DNA from: Bufo bufo
Lineage: Eukaryota > Chordata > Amphibia > Anura > Bufonidae
Direction of reading: 5' to 3'
Assembly (NCBI RefSeq): GCF_905171765.1
Contig: NC_053398.1
Coordinates: forward strand, 44,794,323-44,858,322
Length of the DNA stretch: 64,000 nt
Translations under genes and position numbers: made by a program
The notes under the pieces: model-generated
What the model saw: only the letters and a program-made list of their open reading frames with translations
What the model was told of the DNA's origin: nothing
The model's database searches: none
Part shown: positions 43,546-53,446 of the stretch, one piece after another
How positions within the stretch are numbered: the stretch's first letter is position 1
How the letters are laid out: each line of letters opens with the position of its first letter

Positions 43546-45087
43546 CTATCCTGGAGATTGTGGAACTTGAGGACGGTTTCGTTGGGGACCACTGTTCAGT
43601 CGTGGTGAGGGTCCAGTTGCTGGAGAAGAAAAAACTGGAACGTCCAGCCAGTCCGGTAGAGAAATAAGTGGACTATCCAAAAACTCACTAAGCTCTCCCG
43701 CCTGGTCTGGGGAGTGTAGAGCCAATGAAGATCCATTTTTACGAATTATCAGGTGGAATGGGTGGCCCCAACGATAGGTGGCCCCAGCATTGGTGATAAT
43801 TTGCAGGAGGGGTTTGAGAGATCTCCTCATAAGCAAGGTTCTTCTAGACACATCCGGTAGGATTTGGATCTGTGATCCGCAGAATGATATAGGTCCCTGC
43901 CTCCAGGCTCTTTGTAAAAGTTCCTCCTTTTCTCTGAAGAAGTGAACTCTACATAGGACGTTGCGCGGAGCAGAATTCTCTGAGCGCCTAGGGCCCAGGA
44001 CCCTGTGTACTCTGTCCAGTTCTATTGCAGACTCCTCAGGTCTGTCGAGAAGAGAGTTGAAGATGGCGGTTACTGCTTTCCGAAAATCTGTGGCTTGGAC
44101 CTCTTCAGGGATCCCACGTATTTAGATTTTATTACGTCGGCCCCTGTTTTCCTGGTCGTCCAGCTGTAACAGTAGGTGTCTGTTTAATACCTGCTGTGAG
44201 GTGAAGCTCGTTTCCACACTAGTAAGGCAGGCATCTAGCTCAGCTGAGATTTGCGAAGTCATTTTAGTGGAAATAACCGTTAGATCAGCTTTAACTTGAG
44301 CTATAGCCTTATCATGTTTGGCCTCGACCCTTTGTATTATCCCCTCCAGATCTGTTTTAGTAGGGAGCATACTAAGCAGCGACCATATGTCCTTCAGCTT
44401 AGGACGTTTAGCACGTCTACTTTGAGAGGAGGAGGCAGATGATGAAGCCCCTGAGGAATCAGAAGCGGCTGAGGGATGAAAAATATCAGGAGTAGAGGGG
44501 AGATCCATTGGCAGAGTCTGAGAAGGCCGATCATCCCCAATTGCGGCCTGTGAGCAGCTTTGAGCCTGCAGCTGAGGTGTGTGTGGCTGGGCCATTAGCG
44601 GAGCTTTGAGACCACCAGACTGTGGGGCTAGAGACTCAGAGCGGTAGGGAAGATGAGGCGAAGCCGGCAAAATGCCGGTACTAGGCCTAGATGCAGCGTC
44701 ACAACGCATCTCACTCACCGGGGTAAGTGTGGAGGTCTTGTCTGTGTCCATGGACCCAGGAGTGGACGCAGAGGGCTGGAGGTGTGGGTCTCTGTAGGCT
44801 GGAACGAGAGGCACATGGGCCAACTGCTGTGTTGTCAGCTTGGCAGAGTCCTGCGGACCATCCTGAAAGGTAGGAGCGAGGGGAGCAGTCATCTCTTGCG
44901 TTCCTTCAGGTGCCGTCTTGGGCCATAAGGCCGCCTGGACATACGACTTCTTGCCTGCTAAGCATGTGTGACCTATGGTTGCGGAAGTCACTGCAGGCCA
45001 GTCTGAGGATAGTGAGAGCTGCGATAGGGAGACCGCTTGTGTTTGAGCTAAGAAGCAAACCACCTGGTTCATGGGAGCGGCCGGCAA
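43546..45087 (-). pseudogene. L1 copy 2 ORF1, interrupted
   Basis: 321 codons are open from 45087 to 44122: a long Pro/Ser/Gln-rich N-terminus, then a coiled coil (KTDLEGIIQRVEAKHDKAIA, TKMTSQISAELDACL) and the conserved LLQLDDQENRGRRNKI. A stop at 44121-44119 interrupts what should continue as the RRM and C-terminal domain; those continue in the same direction to about 43546 (VSRRTLLMRRSLKPLL, then GATYRWGHPFHLII). The protein would coat L1 RNA. The unusually long N-terminal extension separates it from the ORF1 of copy 1. Confidence 0.8.
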
Positions 45088-45510
45088 AGCTCCATCGGCG
45101 CCATCTTGGGAGGTTCTGGCACAGGAGCCGGCGTGGTGGAAAAATACCTCGCGATGTGAGGTTCTGAGGCCATAAATGTGGACCCACGGCGGCCCGAACG
45201 TCTGACCATTCTGTTCAGGTCAGTTACATCCAGATCGTTGCTTTTAGAAGCAGATAAAAGGGCCCAGGGTCCGGGAGCTCTGAAATGTGCGTGTTCACGG
45301 CTGCATGCTCAGGCCACGCCCCCCGATTTTATATTTTTTTCTTCCCTCTACCTAAAAGATTTCAGTTGGTTTTTTAATGGAGTTGTACAGTTTATAGGTC
45401 ACAATCAAAGGTGGAAAAAGTTCTGAAATGATTTATCATTGTCTCATTTTTTTACATCACAGAAACCTGACATTTTAACAGGGGTGTGTAGACTTTTTAT
45501 ATCCACTGTA

Positions 45511-45590
45511 GGTATAGGCAGTATATAATTGTAGGTTGTATCTAGGTATAGGCTGTATATAGGTATATCTATCTATCTCATATCTATCTA
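45511..45590. repeat. Minisatellite, right part, then (TATC)n
   Basis: ggtataggctgtatata units resume immediately after the Tc1 TA duplication and run into tatctatctatc, where the next Tc1 element is inserted. Confidence 0.8.
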
Positions 45591-47240
45591 CAGTCAGGTC
45601 CATAAATATTGGGACATTGACACAATTCTAACATTTTTGGCTCTATACACCACCACAATGGATTTGAAATGAAACGAACAAAATGTGCTTTAACTGCAGA
45701 CAGTCAGCTTTAATTTGAGGGTATTTACATCCAAATCAGGTGAACGGTGTAGGAATTACAACAGTTTGCATATGTGCGTCCCACTAGTTAAGGGACCAAA
45801 AGTAATGGGACAATTGGCTTCTCAGCTGTTCCATGGTCAGGTGTGTTATTCCCTCATTATCCCGATTACAATGAGCAGATCAAAGGTCCAGAGTTAATTT
45901 CAAGTGTGCTATTTGCATTTGGAATCTGTTGCTGTCAACTGTCAAGATGAGATCCAAAGAGCTGTCGCTATCAGTGAAGCAAGCCATCGTTAGGCTGAAA
46001 AAACAAAACAAACCCATCAAAGAGATAGCAAAAACATTAGGCGTGGCCAAAACAACTGTTTGGAACATTCTTAAAAAGAAAGAACGCACCGGTAAGCTCA
46101 GCAACACCAAAAGACCCGGAAGACCACGGAAAACCACGGAAAACAACTGTGGTGGATGACCAAAGAATTCTTTACCTGGTGAAGAAAATACCCTTCACAA
46201 CAATTGGCCAGATCAAGAACACTCTCCAGGAGGTAGATGTATGTGTGCCAAAGTCAACAATCAAGAGAAGACTTCACCAGAGTGAATACTGAGGGTTCAC
46301 CACAAGATGTAAACCATTGGTGAGCCTCAAAAACAGGAAGGCCAGATTACAGTTTGCTAAACGACATCTAAAAAAGCCTTCACAGTTCTGGAACAACATC
46401 CTATGGACAGATGAGACCACGATCAACTTGTACCAGAGTGATGGGAAGAGAAGAGTATGGAGAAGGAAAGGAACTGCTCATGATCCTAAGCATACCACCT
46501 CATCAGTGAAGCATGGTGGTGGTAGTGTCATGGCGTGGGCATGTATGGCTGCCAATGGAACTGGTTCTCTTGTATTTATTGATGATGTGACTGCTAACAA
46601 AAGCAGCAAGATGAATTCTGAAGTGTTTTGGGCAATATTATCTGCTCATATTCAGCCAAATGCCTCAGAACTCATTGGACGGCACTTCACAGTGCAGATG
46701 GACAATGACCCAAAGCATACTGCAAAAGCAACCAAAGAGTTTTTTAAGGGAAAGAAGTGGAATGTTATGCAATGGGCAAGTGAATCACCTGACCTGAATC
46801 CGATTGAGCATGCATTTCATTTGCTGAAGACAAAACTGAAGGTAAAATGCCCCAAGAAAAAGCAGGAACTGAAGACAGTTGCAGTAGAGGCCTGGCAGAG
46901 CATCACCAGGGATGAAACCCAACGTCTGGTGATGTCTATGCGTTCCAGACTTTAGGCTGTAATTTACTGCAAAGGATTTGCAACTAAGTATTAAAAAGTA
47001 AAAGTTTGAGTTATGATTATTATGCTGTCCCATTACTTTTGGTCCCTTAACAAGTAGGAGGCACATATGCAAACTGTTGTAATTCCTACACCGTTCACCT
47101 GATTTGGATGTAAATACCCTCAAATTAAAGTCTGCAGTTAAAGCACATAAATAAAGTTTAATTTCAAATCCATTGTGGTGGTGTATGGAGCCAAAAATGT
47201 TAGAATTGTGTCGATGTCCCAATATTTATGGACTTGACTG
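45591..47240 (+). mobile_element. Tc1 element, full-length, family CAGTCAGGTCC
   Basis: The inverted repeats begin CAGTCAGGTCCATAAATATT, with TA at 45589-45590. The right flank has CA in place of TA, probably a point change. Each inverted repeat is over 200 bp, and the element is 1650 bp. A second copy of the family is at 58457-60025 on the other strand. Confidence 0.92.
45947..46955 (+). pseudogene. Tc1 transposase, three disruptions
   Basis: It starts at ATG 45947 (MRSKELSLSVKQAIVRLKKQ), with helix-turn-helix KEIAKTLGVAKTTVWNILKK and the GRPRK motif. A tandem duplication of about 10 bp (ccacggaaaa) near 46126-46146, absent from the family's other copy, shifts the frame. A TGA after HQSEY (46289-46291) is the second lesion. 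From 46317 the catalytic half is open for 212 codons: WTDET with D32, VQMDNDPKHT with D129 and SPDLNPIEH with E164, a correct DD34E triad. Full length would be about 340 residues. This is the best-preserved catalytic domain in the window. Confidence 0.92.
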
Positions 47241-47261
47241 CATCTATCCATCCCACAGGGG

Positions 47262-47970
47262 TTATATTGTCCGACATGGTGTAACCTCCATACATTTGCT
47301 GTACAGTACACATTATATTCCCTGTACCATGCCGTACAATATACATTATAATCCCTGCACCATGCTATACAATATACATTATAATCCATACACCATGCCG
47401 TTCAATATACAGTATAACACCTACACCGGCATGGTGTATGGATTATAATGTACACTGTACGGCATGGCGCAGGGATTATAATGTATATTGTACAGCATAG
47501 TGTATGGATTATAATGTATTCTGTACAGCATGGTGTAGGGATTATAATGTATTACACAGCATGGTGCAGGGATTATAATGTATATTACACAGCATGGTGC
47601 AGGGATTATAATGTATTCTGTACAGCATGGTGCAGGGAATATAATGTATATTATACAGCATGGTGCAGGGAATATAATGTATATTACACAGCATGGTGTA
47701 GGGAATATAATGTATTACACAGCATGGTGCAGGGAATATAATGTATATTATACAGCATGGTGCAGGGATCATAATGTATACTACACAGCATGGTGTAGGG
47801 GTTATACTGTATATTGTATAGCATGGTGTATGAACTATACTATATATTGTACAACATGGTGCAGGGATTATAATGTATTCTGTACAGCATGGTGTAGGGA
47901 TTATACTGTTTATTACACAGCATGGTGCAGGGATTATACTGTATTGTACGGGATGGTGCAGGGGTTACAC
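47262..47970. repeat. Minisatellite with orientation switch (33-bp unit)
   Basis: Units such as tggtgcagggattataatgt run in one sense from 47425 to 47970, and in the opposite sense from 47290 to 47420. The switch lies at ctacaccGGCATGGTGTA (about 47420-47435). Long translated frames of Val-Tyr-Tyr-Thr-Ala-Trp type are array artefacts. Confidence 0.9.
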
Positions 47971-48159
47971 TGTATGCTCTTTAATGTGACAATTATCTTA
48001 GGTTTTCCTACTGCCCATCTTTGATGGCGCTGTGCCCATCTCTGAGCTGACCCCGATCAGCAGCTGCCAAGGCTTAGAGTGAACACTGCCCAGGACCTTT
48101 GCCAATTAGCTGTTAGAAGAGGACAAGGGCTCCATGAGCGCCGCGGCCTCTTCTTAGGC

Positions 48160-48308
48160 CAGGGATGGCTAACCTCCGGCAATCCAACTGTGGCAAAACT
48201 ACGACTTTCAGCATGCTCCATTCATTCCTATGGAGTTCTGAGAACAAGTGTACATCTTGGGAGTCATAGTTTTACCACAGCTGGAGTGCCGGAGGTTAGC
48301 CATTACAG
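48160..48308. mobile_element. hAT MITE, 149 bp
   Basis: The ends CAGGGATGGCTAACCTCC and GGAGGTTAGCCATTACAG are inverted with small differences. The 8-bp duplications are tcttaggc (48152-48159) and tcctaggc (48309-48316), 7 of 8 identical. The arms extend further with 'ggcaaaactacgactt' against 'agtcatagttttacc'. Confidence 0.85.
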
Positions 48309-48339
48309 TCCTAGGCCATAGGACATGACTGTCCGTCAG

Positions 48340-48574
48340 TCACATGGGCTAGTTGCAGTTTAGCCCCATTAAAGTGAATGGGGCTGAGCTGCAATACCAA
48401 GCACAGCCACTATACAATGTAGGAGTCTGCAGCGGTCACCAGAGCTCCACTGAGTGCCGAGGCTCCCTGAAACAGCTGATTGGCAGAGGTGCCGGGACTA
48501 AGACCGCTGCCGCGTGATAATGATGACCTATCCTAGGATATGTCATCATTATTATTATTTCCTGGATAACCCCT
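48340..48574 (-). mobile_element. MITE A, right part
   Basis: The 'gcaataccaagcacagccact' block, then the gatgacctatcc...ggatatgtcatc hairpin, and the end TTCCTGGATAACCCCT followed by TTAA (48575-48578). Confidence 0.7.
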
Positions 48575-48578
48575 TTAA

Positions 48579-50245
48579 AGGTTGATGACATGTCTAAATA
48601 AAGGTGCCTGATGGCCATGAGCTGCGCCATCAGGGGCTGCGATTCCTCTTTAATATTGCCTTGAACAGATGACAGTACCAGTCTGTGCATCCTCTTTGCT
48701 GCTCTCCACTCTAAGCACTGACTTCGTAGGAAGCCAGCCGACAGATGCTCCTCTCAGGAAAAAAGCAAGAATGATGGTAAATAAATTGCAGAGGATAAAC
48801 ATATTTGCTGGGTAATAGAACCAGGATAACAGTCAGACGCGTGTGTCACTTTCCCCGGAGCCGGGGTTACAAATAGCCACGTGTGACACGACTGAACATT
48901 AAGAGTGACAGATCGCCATATACCATATACCTCAGAGGGCGTAGGAGAAGGCCTAATCATATATCCCACAGTTAGGGTGTTAGCATGATAGATAGCAAGG
49001 CAGGTCAGCCTCTGCGACGAGAAGCTATGGAGATAGCGGTGTGTGTCACGGTTTGGAAAACGGGATGATGGATAACCCTGAATGTCCCAGAGAGTGGCTC
49101 TGTGCGAGAGAGATCTGTGTGTGTCGCAGCAAGATTAGTAGCCATTAAAAGAGCAGGTTAAAGGGGTGACAGATAGCGCCACCTGTTACAAGACCGGCAT
49201 GATAGATGAGTGTTGTTGACGTCACTTTGAGACGAGATGAAGGTAGCCTAATGGGAAATTGCTGTGATTAAGCAGTGGCGCCCAGAGGCACGCACATGGA
49301 GAGAAAGGAGACGGAGAGACGCCTGTCTTTGCTTCGCCTGACCCGAATAGCTGAGGGACACCAGCCACAGCTGTGCTCCCCTCTAAGCAAGGCACCTTCA
49401 TGCCGTTCGAGCAGCTCATTAGTATCATGGCCTCGCCACAGCGCATCCATGAATTAAGGTCTCAGCATGAGCCCTGTGCCATCCTGTGTCTGTGATAACT
49501 TTCAGAAGTCTTTTTTCAGGCGATGGCTCTCCTCAAAAACATGGATATTTTGTTATAGTACAGATCGTCCAAGACTTTGGTCTTCATATCTGACTGTATG
49601 AGGGAGCGGGAAATAAATGCCACGAAAAGCCATAGAGAGAAGAGTACACATGGTGACGATCCCTTCAATAAAACTCTACATGAGCTTATTACAAATAAGA
49701 AGAGTAAAGTCAAAGAGAAGATGTCCGAGCTCTCTACACACTCGGGGAGTTTGGTCATGCTGTGATATTTCCTTTGATAGAACTGCTTAGATTTTACACC
49801 TATACAAACTTTTTCCAATTTTCTCATTAATTTATCCATGTGATTTACACTGCAAGGAATATCTTCACTCCAAAATGACTACATTTCGAGGACCTGTCCG
49901 TTCTCCAGACATGTCTGCCTTAGGCCTCTCTCATACCTCATTTTTTTTCTATAAGGCTTCATGCACACAGTCGTGTCTGTATTTTGGTCAGCCAACCGCA
50001 GATACGCTAAATACAGATCTCTTCCTTATGCATTCCAAATATTTCTCACTCCATTAACGTCCACAATACAGACCAGAATGGGACATATTCTATAATTTGC
50101 AGAACAGCCATATGGATCCGCCAAAAACTACAGATATGTGTGCAGTACTCCAGACATGATGGTATCTGCAAATGTTATGTCATTGTTACAGACGTTCCAA
50201 CGACAGGTGGTAGGAGATCCGTGAGACTGGCAACACGTGGTTTGA
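48579..50245. other. No gene seen; unique-looking
   Basis: Non-repetitive sequence with modest ORFs that lack recognisable domains. 49250-49530 is GC-balanced and non-repetitive and could be conserved, but nothing in it proves coding. A CACGTG E-box is at about 48879. Confidence 0.4.
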
Positions 50246-50784
50246 TCTGACATGTTTTCTGTTTGGATCAAATGACGTCTGTGCTGTTTCTGGTGCTTGC
50301 CATGCCTTCTATCCCCAGGTGTGGCTATTAGGGTCATTTAACTTTCTCTATTTATTGTTGTTGTTCCCACTACGCTATGCGGTTTATAGCTTCGGTTTCA
50401 GTTGTGGATAGCTGGTGTGTGGATCTCAGCTGAGTTCCTGGTGCTGCCATAGCCACTTGAAGTTAAGAGTTTTCTTTCCCTTTTGTATTTTGTTGTGTTT
50501 ATTTTGTGTGTTGCTTTTCCCTGTCATTTGTATTAAGGCCTGAGGGAGACTCCTGTTTGTCCTTCCTTTTGGAGGAACAGGTTGTCTCAGTCCTGATATT
50601 ACTACCAGGGTCCTATAGGGAGAGTTATGACACTAGGTATTCCTGTGTATGAACTCACCTACTTCTGGGGTCTGTTCATACTGGTAGTTAGTCAGGACTT
50701 TAATTAGGGTTTCACTAGGAGGCGTAAATCTCTTTTCCCTAGTTTCCAGGCCTTATTCCCTCACCCCTTTCCCTCCTATGTTCG

Positions 50785-52239
50785 CAGGGCCGTCTTTAAT
50801 ATTGATTGGACCCTGGGCAAAAATTTACTTGGGCCCCCTGGATCCCGCCTTCCCACACCTTAGCAGGCAATCACGCCCTCCACCACAACACACACAAAAA
50901 ATCCACACACCTGGTAGAGTACAGTGAATGACTGTAAATACTTCCAGTTCTGAAGACTCCAGCGGCTCAGGATCAGTGCTCTGGGCAGCTGGGCTCAGGC
51001 TGGAAGTGGGCACCGCTCTGCAGGAAGGAGACCAGGGCTCGGCTCACCCTAGTGTTACAGTGCACCCCAGCACCCCACAGTATGCAGTATAGAACCCTAT
51101 AGTATACAGCAACCCACAGTATGCAGTATAGCACCCTATAGTATACAGCACCACACAGTATGCAGTATAGCACCCCACACTATACAGTACCCCACAGTAT
51201 ATAGTAGAGCAGTATAGCAGCCCACAGTATACAGCGCCCCACAGTATACAACACCTCACAGTATACAGTAGAGCAGTATAGCACCTCACCGTATACAGCA
51301 CCCCAAACTATACACGATACAGCACCCCACACTATACAGCCCCCCACACTATACAGTTCAGCAGTATAGCACTCCACAATATACAGCACCCACAGTATAC
51401 AGTATACAGCCCCCACAGTATACAGTACAGCAGTATAGCACTCCACAATATACAGCACCCACAGTATACAGTATACAGCCCCCCACAGTATACAGTACAG
51501 CAGTATAGCACTCCACAATATACAGCACCCACAGTATACAGCCCCCCACAGTATACAGTACAGTAGTATAGCACTCCACAATATACAGCACCCACAGTAT
51601 ACAGTATATAGCACCCCACACTATACAGTACAGCAGTATACAGTATACAGCCCCCCACACTATACAGTACAGCAGTATAGCACTCCACAATATACAGCAC
51701 CCACAGTATACAGTATACAGCCCCCCACAGTATACAGTACAGCAGTATAGCACTCCACAATATACAGCACCTACAGTATACAGGCCCCCACAGTATACAG
51801 CCCCCCACAGTATACAGCCCCCCACAGTATACAGCCCCCCACTATACAGTAGTTTACAGTATATTAGCATAACAGCCCCTATCACCTTTTTCTGATGTAA
51901 TCTTCACAAAAAAAGCTCCACAGTTAAGGCAAACTTCTACAGCAACACTCCTGGTAGAGAGAAAGGACCTTGATGACCTCAAAGCCATGTGACCAGTATA
52001 ATTGCTAGGTTACTGGTCACATGGTGATGATGTCATCTAAGGTCCTAGAGAATCACAGCTCTCACAGTACGCTGCCTGGGGTGTCGGCAGGCATGGCATG
52101 GCAGCACCCCCTGTGTAGCTGACAGCCTGACACCCGGGGCAGTGGCTAGCAGGGCTCAAGAGGCAGCTGCCTTGGACCCCCCAGGAGCAAATGGGCCCGG
52201 GGCAGCTGCCCGTTTTGCCCCTTGTTAAAGACGGCCCTG
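50785..52239 (+). mobile_element. Non-autonomous hAT element, copy 2, array-bearing
   Basis: The ends CAGGGCCGTCTTTAA and TTAAAGACGGCCCTG form a perfect 15-bp inverted pair. The 8-bp duplications are tatgttcg (50777-50784) and tatgtccg (52240-52247), 7 of 8 identical. 1455 bp, no transposase. More than half is the minisatellite at 51062-51850. Between the array and the right end lie a ggacct/gatgatgtcatc inverted block and a GC-rich tail. It interrupts an LTR. Confidence 0.92.
51062..51850 (-). repeat. Minisatellite inside hAT copy 2
   Basis: Units of about 18-20 bp (cagtatacagccccccaca on this strand), with a local higher-order block of about 60-75 bp (cagtatagcactccacaata repeated six times between 51365 and 51765). 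51075-51310 is collinear with 5180-5425, reverse-complemented. Confidence 0.92.
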
Positions 52240-52314
52240 TATGTCCGATGTGGTGTTTCCCTCCCACACCCAAATGTGACAACTACTCCAGAAAGATACT
52301 TCAAGAACACCAAG

Positions 52315-52795
52315 ATACAGCTTTCCTAGAAGCTACAGAGTGACCAGCAAGCCACTGCTTTACAGATTCTGCTGTAGGTGAGGGACTACGGTTCAGACAC
52401 CCATCACCTAGACAACATCCAGGCCAGGACAACTCAAAGACTGCATTACACAGTGGATAACCACAAGTGCCAGCTGTAGGAGGGCACAAGGGTCCGTCAT
52501 TGATGAAAGGTACATGTCGCCGAGATTCCTGGTCTCGGTAAGATAAGAACTGGTAATTTCGTGTGTTAGCAGCAGCTAGTGCTGGCTGACACTGTTGTTT
52601 TACTTCGTATGGCTGTAAAGCCGATCCGAGCCAGTTCTTATTGGGAGCAGCCAAAGAGCAGGGTGGGTGGCTGTTCCCCACAATCCAGGCCAGGTTTTGG
52701 GCTGGGCTATAAAAACCCAGCCGGCAGTCTCAGCTGTGTGGAATTGATCCTCCATCTGACAGTGGAGCTCTGTCAGGCTCTGCTTTGGGACCTAA
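52315..52795 (+). mobile_element. Possible LTR fragment with TATA box
   Basis: 'gggctataaaaacccagcc' at about 52702-52720 looks like a U3/R core promoter, and the surrounding sequence has LTR texture. Ends and duplications are not defined. Confidence 0.3.
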
Positions 52796-53446
52796 ACATT
52801 TGGTACAAAATTATAAAAAATACCAAATTTACCAAAAATTTGGAAAAAATTGCCAATTTCAATTTCTCTACTTTTATAATTGATAGTAATACCTCCAAAA
52901 ATAGTTATTACTTTACATTCCCCATATGTATACTTCATGTTTGGATCATTTTGAAAATGACATTTCTTTTTTTTGGGGGACGTTAGAAGGCTTAGAAGTT
53001 TAGAAGCAAATCTTAAAATTTTTAAGAACATTTCCAAACCCCAATCTTTTCAGTACAAGTTCAGTTATGAAGTCACTTTCTGGGGCTTACGTATTAGATA
53101 CCACCCTCCAGTTATAAGAGTGACAGAAGCTAAAAGATCCTACCCTCCTCCCGAACTCACGTCCCAAATCCCGCGAATGTGCAGAACCAGTCACCTCACT
53201 CACTGATGAAAAAAATCTAGAATTTTCGTGAGACTTGGAAGAGAAGGGGTGGAGATGAGAAATTGTAGAGGGTGTGTCTTATTCGTTTGTGGGCATGGCT
53301 GGACTCATCTCTGAAGCATGGAGGAGACAGGACTCATCTAAGGTGCATTTACATATATGGTGGGAAAATTTATTTTAGGTTTTTCTATGAACTGATAGTT
53401 CGTTCAGAATTGATTTAAATATCATTATTAATGTATTAAAACGTAT
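52796..53446. other. Unclassified AT-rich repeat-like sequence
   Basis: It starts with 'aaaatttggaaaaaattgcc' and contains 'aggcttagaagtttagaagc'. I recall similar sequence as a dispersed amphibian repeat but cannot classify it. No coding signal. Confidence 0.35.

Larger units (their letters stand above)
39154..45325 (-). mobile_element. Near full-length L1-type LINE, copy 2
   Basis: It is about 6.2 kb, flanked by attttatat at 39145-39153 and 45326-45334, with a 3' tail (AATAAAGAATAAAAAAAAAA on the minus strand) next to the left copy. From the right it has a GC-rich 5' end (GGGGGGCGTGGCCTGAGC), ORF1 and ORF2. Its sequence differs clearly from copy 1, so it belongs to another L1 lineage. Many stops and shifts break both frames. 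Confidence 0.9.
37826..45508 (+). mobile_element. Tc1 element split by an L1 insertion
   Basis: TA stands at 37824-37825 and 45509-45510. The inverted repeats start CAGTGGATATAAAAAGTC on both ends and run for about 200 bp, as in IR/DR-type Tc1 elements. Removing the L1 (39154-45325) and one copy of its duplication leaves about 1.5 kb, the normal Tc1 length. The element is older than the L1 and younger than the minisatellite it interrupts. Confidence 0.92.
50246..52281. mobile_element. LTR remnant split by a hAT element
   Basis: 50330-50784 has the low-complexity T-rich texture of 29164-29691. After the hAT element the sequence resumes at 52240 as 'gatgtggtgtttccctccc...aaatgtgaca', resembling the end of the solo LTR at 29664-29691. 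The LTR end is at 52281; the start is uncertain and no 5-bp duplication was found. Confidence 0.45.

Noticed and set aside
44653..45426. Plus-strand frames opposite L1 ORF1
   Set aside because: They are antisense shadows of the GC-rich ORF1 and 5' end of L1 copy 2.
47262..47970. Tyr/Trp-rich repeat protein (148 codons)
   Set aside because: It is an artefact of the 33-bp minisatellite; similar frames appear on both strands.
51062..51850. Cys/Tyr/Leu-rich protein of up to 175 codons
   Set aside because: All frames of this type lie inside the minisatellite of the hAT element and occur in several frames at once.
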